DNA of 8,891 bases from assembly GCA_003564775.1 (NCBI GenBank), contig PXEI01000145.1:1-8891 (forward strand), in the 5' to 3' direction. The notes beneath the pieces are model-generated. The model saw only the letters and a list, made by a program, of their open reading frames with translations. It did not search any database and had not been told where the DNA came from. The translations under genes and the position numbers were made by a program. This document shows positions 1 through 6,785 of this stretch, piece by piece. The stretch is from Spirochaetaceae bacterium. GTDB lineage: Bacteria; Spirochaetota; Spirochaetia; DSM-27196; SLAA01. Every line of letters begins with the position of its first letter. The stretch's first letter is position 1.

Positions 1-504
1 CAGGATGTAACCGAAAATGAGGGCGATGTTGTCCGTATTGAGCCACTGCGACATTTGCCGGTACAGCGTGACCTCATGGTTGACCAACAGGTCTTTTTTG
101 AGAAATTCCGCTCGGTCAAGCCCTTCCTTATTCCTAAGGACGAGGTACAAGAGAAGGAGCGGATCCAATCTCCTGAGGAACGGGCGCTCTTTGACGAGGC
201 AACCAAATGCATTAACTGCTCGGCCTGCTACTCCGCCTGTCCGGTACTGGACGACAACCCGGACTTTATTGGACCTGCGGCTATTGTTGCCGCAGCGCGG
301 TACGTGTTTGACAGCCGTGACCAGGGGCTTGAGGCGCGACTGGACGTGCTTGACTCCAAGAATGGAGTCTGGCCCTGTGAGAATCATTTTGAGTGTACCC
401 GTGTCTGTCCGCGAGACATAAAAATAACCAAGTTAATTAATCTAACCAAGCGGGAGATCAAGAAGTATCGTGAAGCCCGTGGTGAGAAAACGGCCGAGGA
501 GTGA
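1..504 (+). CDS. sdhB: Succinate dehydrogenase iron-sulfur subunit, C-terminal part (5' end outside window)
   Basis: The reading frame is open from base 1 to a TGA at 502-504, giving 167 residues. The N-terminal [2Fe-2S] domain is outside the window. SdhB passes electrons from the flavoprotein SdhA to quinone in the membrane-bound succinate dehydrogenase (complex II). The fragment is the C-terminal ferredoxin-like domain. The first cysteine group is C70-x2-C73-x2-C76-x3-C80-P and the second is C126-x5-C132-x3-C136-P. By the family pattern, C70, C73, C76 and C136 hold the [4Fe-4S] cluster, and C80, C126 and C132 hold the [3Fe-4S] cluster. The segments NPDFIGPA and DSRD between them are also typical of the family. 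The two Trp residues that follow CPSF in E. coli SdhB are Asp-Asp here (residues 84-85), which suggests a different quinone-site subtype. A fumarate reductase subunit is possible by sequence, but the TCA neighbours favour SdhB. sucC follows after 12 bases, in the same frame. Confidence 0.93.
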   Translation, partial: QDVTENEGDVVRIEPLRHLPVQRDLMVDQQVFFEKFRSVKPFLIPKDEVQEKERIQSPEERALFDEATKCINCSACYSACPVLDDNPDFIGPAAIVAAARYVFDSRDQGLEARLDVLDSKNGVWPCENHFECTRVCPRDIKITKLINLTKREIKKYREARGEKTAEE

Positions 505-516
505 GGTCCGAACAAT

Positions 517-1644
517 ATGAAGGTACATGAGTATCAGGGTAAACAGCTATTCGGTGAGTACGGCGTACCGGTACCGGTAGAGATGGTGGTAAGCACCGCC
601 GATGAGGCAGCGGTTGCGGCAGAGAAGATCGGCGGCACCGTGGTCATTAAGGCGCAGGTTTTAGTGGGTGGTCGCGGCAAGGCCGGTGGAGTCAAGCTTG
701 CCAAGAGTCCGGATGAGGCTCGGCAACGCGCGGCCGAGATTCTGGCCTTGACAATTAAAGAGCTTCCGGTTGAGAAGGTGTTGGTTGCCCCGGCGGCAGA
801 CATCAAGCAAGAGTTCTATCTTGGACTGGTGCTGGACCGCAATACCAAGAGTGTACTGCTCATGGTGAGTAAGGCCGGTGGGGTGGACATAGAGGAGCTT
901 GCGGTCAGTAGCCCAGACGAGATTCTTAAACTGCCTATTGATCCCGTCAAGGGCATACAGGATGCCGAGCTGAAAAAAACACTCTCGGCGGTTTTTGAAA
1001 CTCCAAAAATGCTTGAGCAGGCCCATGACACCGTGACAAAACTCTACCAACTGTTTGTGGAAAAGGACTGCTCCCTGGTAGAGATTAATCCTTACGGACT
1101 TGTTGAGAACGAAACCCTCCTGGCGTTGGACGCCAAGGTGAACTTTGACGACAACGCACTGAGCAAGCATCCAGAGATTGAAGCTCTCAAAAACCTGGAA
1201 GAGTACTCTGCGGACGAAATCGAGGCCAATAAGCATGGACTGAGTTTCGTTAGCCTGGACGGTGAGATTGGGTGCATTGTAAATGGAGCCGGGTTAGCCA
1301 TGGCGACGCTCGATATCATCAAACTGTACGGTGGTTCGCCAGCAAACTTTCTTGATGTAGGCGGGAGCTCGAACCCGGAGAAGGTGCTCAACGCCTTGTC
1401 AATTATTCTGGGGAATCCCAAGGTCAAGGCGGTGTTGATTAACATCTTTGGCGGAATTACCCGATGTGACGACATCGCTAAGGGCATTCTTATGGCCATG
1501 GATCAGATTGATATCAAACTGCCGCTGGTTATTCGACTCATTGGCACAAACGACAAGGAAGGCCGAAAGTTGCTTGCCGACCGTGGCCTTGAGGTTGCTG
1601 AAAGCCTGAGCGAGGCGGTTGAGAAGGTTGTATCGGTTGCTTAA
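517..1644 (+). CDS. sucC: Succinyl-CoA synthetase (ADP/GDP-forming) beta subunit
   Basis: This is the beta subunit of succinate-CoA ligase. With SucD it converts succinyl-CoA, phosphate and NDP to succinate, CoA and NTP in the cytoplasm. The 375-residue protein is close to the E. coli length (388). The N-terminal MKVHEYQGKQLF is the family signature. An ATP-grasp domain spans roughly residues 1-225 and carries the nucleotide-binding loop GGRGKAGG at 51-58. Presumed Mg2+ ligands are N191 (in EINP) and D205 (in LDAKVNFDDNA), with the same 14-residue spacing as the E. coli pair N199/D213. The C-terminal CoA-ligase domain contains NIFGGITRCDDIAKGI from residue 309. The ATG is preceded by GGAGTGAGGT at the end of sdhB, a good ribosome-binding region. 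ATP or GTP preference cannot be read reliably. sucD begins 29 bases downstream. Confidence 0.97.
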   Translation: MKVHEYQGKQLFGEYGVPVPVEMVVSTADEAAVAAEKIGGTVVIKAQVLVGGRGKAGGVKLAKSPDEARQRAAEILALTIKELPVEKVLVAPAADIKQEFYLGLVLDRNTKSVLLMVSKAGGVDIEELAVSSPDEILKLPIDPVKGIQDAELKKTLSAVFETPKMLEQAHDTVTKLYQLFVEKDCSLVEINPYGLVENETLLALDAKVNFDDNALSKHPEIEALKNLEEYSADEIEANKHGLSFVSLDGEIGCIVNGAGLAMATLDIIKLYGGSPANFLDVGGSSNPEKVLNALSIILGNPKVKAVLINIFGGITRCDDIAKGILMAMDQIDIKLPLVIRLIGTNDKEGRKLLADRGLEVAESLSEAVEKVVSVA

Positions 1645-1662
1645 GAGCGCAACGAGCCTAAC

Positions 1663-1668
1663 GAGGAG
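1663..1668 (+). promoter_or_regulatory. Shine-Dalgarno fixing the sucD start at 1674
   Basis: GAGGAG lies five bases before ATG 1674. The peptide after this ATG matches the canonical SucD N-terminus (MSILIDxxT). Together these show that the gene begins here and not at the internal ATG 1755, which has no purine-rich stretch at the right distance. Confidence 0.85.
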
Positions 1669-1673
1669 CGGCA

Positions 1674-2549
1674 ATGAGTATACTAATTGATGAAAAGACA
1701 CAGGTGCTGGTTCAGTGAATAACCGGACGTGACGGCGCCTTTCATGCTCGGGCCATGACGGCCGACGGTACCAAGGTTGTGGCCGGGGTAACCCCGGGTA
1801 AGGCCGGAGAGAAACTGGACGAGATTCCGGTGTACTCGGCGGTGAAAGACGCCATGGCGGAACACCGTATAGATGCAAGCGTGATATTTGTCCCTGCGCG
1901 GTTCGCCTCGGCGGCAGTTCGTGAAGCGGCCGACGCTGGCGTGCCACTGATCATTTGCATCACCGAGGGTGTACCAGTTCTTGAGATGATCCACAACTAC
2001 AGTTATGTGCAGGAACGCGGACTCAGGCTCATAGGGCCCAACTGTCCGGGACTTATCTCACCAGGTAAGTGCAAGATTGGCATTATGCCAGCGCGTATTC
2101 ATAAGCCCGGAGGAATTGGGGTTATCTCCCGCAGCGGAACCCTGACCTATGAGGTTGTGTACAACCTCACCATGGCCGGGATGGGTCAGTCTACCTGCGT
2201 GGGAATTGGAGGTGACCCGGTCATAGGGTCAAACTTCATTGACATGCTGAAACTCTTCGAGGCCGACCCGGACACGACAGGTGTTGTTGTTATCGGTGAG
2301 ATTGGTGGCGAGGACGAGGAAGCGGCAGCCGATTTTATTCGTGAGCACATGAGCAAGCCGGTCGCGGCCTTCATTTCTGGCCGTTCGGCACCTCCTGGCA
2401 AACGCATGGGACATGCGGGAGCAATCATTTCTGGCGGTAAAGGAACCTCCGAGGCAAAGGTAAAGGCATTTAACGAAGCCGGAGTACCGGTGGCCGACAA
2501 GCCAGATGAGATTCCTGGAATTCTTGCAGAGTTGCTTCAGGCTACTTGA
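1674..2549 (+). CDS. sucD: Succinyl-CoA synthetase alpha subunit, interrupted by in-frame TGA at codon 15
   Basis: SucD binds CoA and carries the phosphohistidine of succinyl-CoA synthetase. The expected start is ATG 1674, with Shine-Dalgarno GAGGAG at 1663-1668. It opens with MSILIDEKTQVLVQ, then TGA (1716-1718), then ITGRDGAFHARAM and the rest of the protein without a break. E. coli SucD has glycine at position 15 (Q-G-F-T-G), so the TGA replaces the first Gly of the CoA-binding loop. Counting the TGA as a codon gives 291 positions (E. coli 289). The catalytic His in GHAGAI falls at 247, the E. coli position, so no indel is involved. Other family motifs are intact: GVTPGK, IGPNCPG, SRSGTLTYE, GIGGDP and GEIGG. 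An ordinary gene caller would begin at ATG 1755, giving 264 residues without the CoA loop, but that ATG has no ribosome-binding site. As written the gene is either broken or needs readthrough. A base error (GGA read as TGA) is the simplest explanation. Confidence 0.9.
1716..1718 (+). other. In-frame TGA at sucD codon 15 (glycine position)
   Basis: The codon run is CAG-TGA-ATA-ACC-GGA, read Q-stop-I-T-G. The family has Q-G-(F/I)-T-G, so one base change (GGA to TGA) explains it. Frame and length are otherwise preserved. The affected glycine starts the turn that contacts CoA. No hairpin with clear bacterial SECIS character follows, and selenocysteine would not suit this site. Confidence 0.9.
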
Positions 2550-2552
2550 ACA

Positions 2553-2569
2553 ACGGTGCCAAATACCGT
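2553..2569 (+). other. Small inverted repeat in the sucD-sucA gap
   Basis: ACGGT (2553-2557) and ACCGT (2565-2569) form a perfect 5-bp stem with a 7-base loop just after the sucD stop. There is no following T run, so it is not an intrinsic terminator. It could be a minor mRNA structure between the SucCD and SucAB cistrons, or chance. Confidence 0.3.
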
Positions 2570-2593
2570 CGGACTACATACAGAAAGAGAGCC

Positions 2594-2601
2594 GGAGAGG
2601 G
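2594..2601 (+). promoter_or_regulatory. Shine-Dalgarno selecting the GTG start of sucA
   Basis: GGAGAGGG lies just upstream of GTG 2606, with GAGG at 2597-2600 five bases away. The frame is open back to a TTG at 2546 that overlaps the sucD stop (TTGA). The 20 residues that TTG would add are basic and unlike SucA N-termini, and it has no ribosome-binding site. Confidence 0.75.
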
Positions 2602-2605
2602 AACA

Positions 2606-5467
2606 GTGAACTCGGAAGACCTCAGTTTGATGCGCTCAGATTATCTGGAAGAGCTCTACGAAATGTGGAGCTCAGACCCCGTTAGTGTCGACCCACCCTG
2701 GCGAGAGTTCTTCTCCCAACTGGAAAGCGAAGCGCCAAAGAAAGATCCGCTTGAAGCCCGCGCGAACAAAAGAATGCCCCCTCCCTCGGTTGCCGGGAGG
2801 GACTTCACCGAGTTCCGTGGCCCGTCTCCTTCGGGCGCTTCAGAGAGTGATCCGGGATTCTACCAGGGGCGTGTGAACGCGCTTATCTGGGGATATCGAG
2901 ACATTGGGTATATCTATGCGCGCTTGAATCCTTTACGGCAGTACACTACTCCCGAGCTGGACTACATGTACTACACCATGGAAGGCAACTTCGAAAGTCT
3001 TGACCTTGGCGCGTTTGGCCTTAGTGATGCTCCGGCCGACCAGGAGTTCAGTACCGGCCGTTACATTCAGCCTGCTCGCATGAAGCTTCCTGATCTGATC
3101 TCGAAATTGAGCGATATCTATTGCGGTAGCACTGGCTACGAGTTTTTGCATATACAGAACAAACCAATGCGACGTTGGTTGATTGAGAAGATCGAGGGAA
3201 GCTCTTCCGAGGCAAGGTGGGACACCGAGCATAAGGTGAGGTTCCAAAAAGACCTCATTAAGGCCGAAGAGTTTGAGCACTTTGTCCAGAACAACTTCAT
3301 TGGGCAGAAGCGGTTTTCACTTGAAGGCGGTGAGGTGCTCATTCCAGCACTGCACTACGCAATTTACTCGGCAGCACGGCATGGATTGCAGGAGATCGTG
3401 CTGGGAATGGCCCATCGGGGGCGCCTGAATGTGTTTACCAACGTCTTGCGCAAACCTGCTGCTGAAACCTTCTCCATGTTTATTGACAACTATCAGGCGC
3501 ATGCTTACGGCGGTAGTGGTGATGTCAAGTATCACCTCGGTCACAGCTTTGACTGGGAGAATAACGCTGGAGACAAGATCCACATCAGCCTGGTTGCCAA
3601 CCCCAGCCATCTTGAGTCGGTCAACCCGGTAGTCGAGGGCAAGTGTCGCGGCATACAGCGACGGCGCAACGACAACAACAGAAAAAAAGTAATGCCTATA
3701 CTTGTGCACGGGGACGCCGCGTTTTCCGGCCAGGGCGTTGTTGCAGAGACCCTGAATCTGTCGCAGCTTAAGGGCTACCGAACCGGCGGCACGGTACATA
3801 TCATTCTCAACAACCAGATTGGTTTTACCACCGCAAGTCGTGATGCGCGTTCAACCTTTTTTGCCACCGATATCGCCAAATCTATGCCGGTACCGGTTAT
3901 TCACGTCAATGGAGATGACCCAGAGGCTGTCATAAACGCTATTGACCTGGCTATGCGTTACCGGCAGAAGTTCAGCTACGATGCTGTGGTAGATATCTTT
4001 TGCTATCGGCGCCTTGGCCATAATGAGGCCGACGAGCCCAGTTTCACGCACCCGCTCATGTACAACACCATTAAGGAGCACGACAGTACCGCCACCATCT
4101 ATGGTGAGACGCTCAATGAACAGGAAGTCTTTCCATCTGACAAACAGAAGGCCTTTAAAGAGAAGTATCGCAATGTACTGAAGTCTCAGCTTGAGAAAGC
4201 CAAGAGTCCCGATTGGACACCTTCGGTCAACGATTCGTTTCAAGGCGGTGAATGGAAACAGTTCACTACCGAGTATAGCTTTGACCCGGTTGCAACCGCA
4301 GTAGACCAGGAAACGCTTGAGCACATAACCAAGACCCTTGTCAGCTACCCGGCAGACTTCAACCCACATCCAAAACTGCAACGACTCCTGACACAGCGTC
4401 AGGAAGTATTTGAGTCGGGAGAGGGGCTCGACTGGGCCTTTTGTGAAAGCCTGGCCTTTGGGACACTTCTGCTTGAAGGGCGTGCCCTGAGATTGAGTGG
4501 TGAGGACTGTGGGCGCGGTACCTTTAGTCAGCGGCATGCTGTCTGGTGGGATGTCGCGAGCGCTAAACCGCGAAGCTACGTGCCGCTCCGAAATCTCGGT
4601 CCAGAACAGGGCTGGTTCTCGGTGTTCGACAGCCCGTTGAGTGAGTTTTCGGTTCTTGGATTCGACTATGGGTACAGTCTGGTACAGCCAAATATCCTGG
4701 TTATGTGGGAAGCTCAGTTTGGTGACTTCGTCAACGGAGCGCAGGTTATCATTGATCAGTTCATTGCATCGGGAGAGTCAAAATGGTTCCGCTCCAGCGG
4801 TCTGGTCATGTTGCTGCCACACGGATACGAAGGCCAGGGGCCTGAGCACTCAAGTGCCCACCTCGAGCGCTTCCTGCAACTCTGCGGCGACGACAACTTA
4901 CAGGTGCTTAACATGACCGAGCCAGCGCAGTACTTTCACGCGTTGCGGCGCCAGATTCACCAACCCTTTCGGAAACCGCTTATTGTTATGGCGCCAAAAA
5001 GCCTGTTGCGCCATAAGCAGGCCGTTTCTACGGTGAATGATCTTAACAGCGGTGGCTTTCAGCACATTTTAGATGACCCAAAAGGCCCGGCCGATGCCAA
5101 GCGGGTGCTGTTTTGCAGCGGCAAGGTCTACTACGATCTAGATGCGTATCGAGAAAAACAGGGAATTACCGACACCGCGATCATTCGCATTGAGCAAATT
5201 TATCCTTTCCACCGCAAACAGTTTCGTGAGGTTGTTGCGCGTTACGAAAAAGCACAGGTCCATAAATGGGTGCAAGAAGAAACCCAGAATAGGGGCGCAT
5301 GGACCTTTATTCAACCTTACCTGCTTGAGGAGCTGGAGCTCACGAGCATTCCCTATGCGGGACGGCCTAGACGACCCAGCCCCGCAGCAGGCTCCTTTCG
5401 TAAACACAGTTTGGAGCTCGACCAGTTCTTAGGTGAAGCCTTCTCGGAGGAAACAGATGATGCATGA
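2606..5467 (+). CDS. sucA: 2-oxoglutarate dehydrogenase E1 component (thiamine-diphosphate dependent)
   Basis: This is E1 of the 2-oxoglutarate dehydrogenase complex. It decarboxylates 2-oxoglutarate on thiamine diphosphate and passes the succinyl group to the lipoyl arm of SucB. From GTG 2606 it is 953 residues (E. coli 933). The N-terminus, SDYLEELYEMWSSDPVSVDPPW, carries the E1o helper-helix motif that binds E2. A Ser/Pro-rich linker (about 45-80) follows. The core has LGMAHRGRLNV with H270 and KYHLG with H310, matching E. coli catalytic H260 and H298. The ThDP/Mg motif runs from GDAAFSGQGV (D370) to N402-N403 of NNQIGFTT. The transketolase-like region has SGEDCGRGTFSQRHA, and the C-terminus has VQEETQNRGAW and GRPRRPSPAAG. 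The nearest alternative family, pyruvate dehydrogenase E1, lacks this set of motifs. The last 11 bases overlap sucB, suggesting coupled translation. Confidence 0.96.
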   Translation: MNSEDLSLMRSDYLEELYEMWSSDPVSVDPPWREFFSQLESEAPKKDPLEARANKRMPPPSVAGRDFTEFRGPSPSGASESDPGFYQGRVNALIWGYRDIGYIYARLNPLRQYTTPELDYMYYTMEGNFESLDLGAFGLSDAPADQEFSTGRYIQPARMKLPDLISKLSDIYCGSTGYEFLHIQNKPMRRWLIEKIEGSSSEARWDTEHKVRFQKDLIKAEEFEHFVQNNFIGQKRFSLEGGEVLIPALHYAIYSAARHGLQEIVLGMAHRGRLNVFTNVLRKPAAETFSMFIDNYQAHAYGGSGDVKYHLGHSFDWENNAGDKIHISLVANPSHLESVNPVVEGKCRGIQRRRNDNNRKKVMPILVHGDAAFSGQGVVAETLNLSQLKGYRTGGTVHIILNNQIGFTTASRDARSTFFATDIAKSMPVPVIHVNGDDPEAVINAIDLAMRYRQKFSYDAVVDIFCYRRLGHNEADEPSFTHPLMYNTIKEHDSTATIYGETLNEQEVFPSDKQKAFKEKYRNVLKSQLEKAKSPDWTPSVNDSFQGGEWKQFTTEYSFDPVATAVDQETLEHITKTLVSYPADFNPHPKLQRLLTQRQEVFESGEGLDWAFCESLAFGTLLLEGRALRLSGEDCGRGTFSQRHAVWWDVASAKPRSYVPLRNLGPEQGWFSVFDSPLSEFSVLGFDYGYSLVQPNILVMWEAQFGDFVNGAQVIIDQFIASGESKWFRSSGLVMLLPHGYEGQGPEHSSAHLERFLQLCGDDNLQVLNMTEPAQYFHALRRQIHQPFRKPLIVMAPKSLLRHKQAVSTVNDLNSGGFQHILDDPKGPADAKRVLFCSGKVYYDLDAYREKQGITDTAIIRIEQIYPFHRKQFREVVARYEKAQVHKWVQEETQNRGAWTFIQPYLLEELELTSIPYAGRPRRPSPAAGSFRKHSLELDQFLGEAFSEETDDA

Positions 5468-6740
5468 AGTACAAGTCCCACAGATCGGCGAGTCAATCTC
5501 AAGCGGAATTCTTGCTACGTGGCTGAAGAAGGACGGCGACTCGGTAGACGAAGGTGAGGAACTCTTTGAGCTTGAGACCGACAAGGCAACAATGTCGGTA
5601 CCGTCGCCTGCAGCCGGTGTGTTGAGTACCAGTGCTGCTGAGGGCGAGGAAGTGCAGGTCGGGCAAACGGTAGCCAAGATTGAGACCGAGGCCGCACCCA
5701 AGCCCAAGGAAAGTGATACCGAGGTGCCCAAAGCCGACAGCAAGCCAGAAGCCGAGGCGCCCGCGGAAGAGCCTCAAGCAGAAGCCGACAGTACAACACT
5801 CTCGCCCGCGGTGAGACGCATTGTTGCCGAACACAACCTCGATGCAGCACGCATCAAGGGCAGCGGCAAGGATGGGCGCCTAACCAAGGAAGATGCGCTG
5901 AAAGCGGCATCTGAGCAGGGGGCGAGCGGCAGCACCGCGCCAGCCTCTGAAGCGGCCGGGCCGCCCAAAGCCGCGCCAGACGCCAGCTCTTCCGGCGGTG
6001 GGGCCAGGGCGTCCGCGACCGATGCGGCATCTTCAGCAGCAGAACGTCAAACCCGCAAGCCTATGTCAAATCTGCGTAAACGCATTGCGACCAATCTTGT
6101 CTCGTCTAAACAGAGTTCGGCCCATTTGACTACCTTCAACGAGGTAGACATGTCCAGAGTAATGGAGCTCCGTACCAATCACAAAACCGAGTTTGAGAAA
6201 CGTTTCGACGTAAAGCTTGGCTTTATGTCATTTTTTGTTTCAGCTGCGGTGCACGCGCTTCAGAGCTATCCGGAAGTGAACGCCTTTATCGATGGTGAGG
6301 ACATTCTGTATAACAATTACTATCATGTTGGCGTTGCGCTCTCGAGCGAAAAAGGCCTCATCACGCCGGTGGTCAAGGACGCAGATACCAAGAGTTTTGC
6401 CGATATCGAGGCCGAGATCCTGAGTTTCATCTCCCGAGCTGCGTCAAAAAAAATTAAGCCGGACGAGCTGAGCGGTGGAACCTTCACTATCTCAAATGGC
6501 GGAGTGTTTGGTTCCATGCTATCCACACCCATTCCCAGTCCACCCCAAAGCGCGGTGCTGGGTATGCATTCCATTCAGAAACGGGCCGTGGTGGTTGACG
6601 ACGAAGTTGTCATACGACCCATGATGTATCTTGCGCTCACCTACGATCACCGCATTGTTGACGGACGTGAGGCAATAGGATTTCTCAACACAATTAAAAA
6701 GGCCGTGGAAGACCCGTCGCGACTCCTGCTTGGGTTGTAG
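5457..6740 (+). CDS. sucB: Dihydrolipoyllysine succinyltransferase, E2 of 2-oxoglutarate dehydrogenase
   Basis: E2 forms the core of the 2-oxoglutarate dehydrogenase complex and transfers the succinyl group from lipoamide to CoA. From ATG 5457 it has 427 residues (E. coli 405). A second ATG follows at once (5460). GGAGG at 5446-5450 is 6 or 9 bases away, so either could be used. Domains are: one lipoyl domain (about 1-77) with lipoyl lysine K43 in ETDKATMSV; an Ala/Glu/Pro linker (78-113); the E3/E1-binding domain (115-148, LSPAVRRIVAEHNLDAARI onward); a second Ala/Ser/Gly linker (150-198); and the acyltransferase domain (about 200-427) with active-site H398 and D402 in YDHRIVDG. Two substitutions lie in a conserved loop: STPIPSPPQS where E. 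coli has STPIINPPQS. The partner genes and the MMYLALTYDHR ending favour SucB over the pyruvate dehydrogenase E2. Confidence 0.95.
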   Translation: MMHEVQVPQIGESISSGILATWLKKDGDSVDEGEELFELETDKATMSVPSPAAGVLSTSAAEGEEVQVGQTVAKIETEAAPKPKESDTEVPKADSKPEAEAPAEEPQAEADSTTLSPAVRRIVAEHNLDAARIKGSGKDGRLTKEDALKAASEQGASGSTAPASEAAGPPKAAPDASSSGGGARASATDAASSAAERQTRKPMSNLRKRIATNLVSSKQSSAHLTTFNEVDMSRVMELRTNHKTEFEKRFDVKLGFMSFFVSAAVHALQSYPEVNAFIDGEDILYNNYYHVGVALSSEKGLITPVVKDADTKSFADIEAEILSFISRAASKKIKPDELSGGTFTISNGGVFGSMLSTPIPSPPQSAVLGMHSIQKRAVVVDDEVVIRPMMYLALTYDHRIVDGREAIGFLNTIKKAVEDPSRLLLGL

Positions 6741-6785
6741 ACGAGCAGGTTTCAAGCATGACGGCGCGGAACAGAAGGACGACGA

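Noticed and set aside
566..579. 14-bp palindrome TACCGGTACCGGTA in sucC
   Set aside because: It encodes a Val-Pro repeat with preferred codons (GTA/CCG) within conserved N-terminal sequence. Codon choice explains it better than a binding site.
1716..1765. Selenocysteine insertion at the sucD TGA
   Set aside because: Glycine, not cysteine, is expected at this site. The only hairpin downstream is short and bulged, with no convincing SECIS form.
1674..2549. Genome-wide UGA=Gly code (SR1/Gracilibacteria type)
   Set aside because: TGA is the apparent terminator of four genes here, only one in-frame TGA appears across about 2,900 codons, and glycine is otherwise encoded normally. Those lineages are also fermentative and not expected to carry this TCA set.
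2546..2605. TTG start for sucA overlapping the sucD stop
   Set aside because: The added 20 residues are basic and unlike SucA N-termini, and a strong Shine-Dalgarno directly precedes GTG 2606.
3851..4537. Long antisense open frame (228 codons) opposite sucA
   Set aside because: It lies wholly within conserved sucA coding sequence, has no recognisable domain or ribosome-binding context, and is typical of shadow frames in GC-richer genes. The same applies to the antisense frames at 661-1236, 3317-3799 and 7154-7672.
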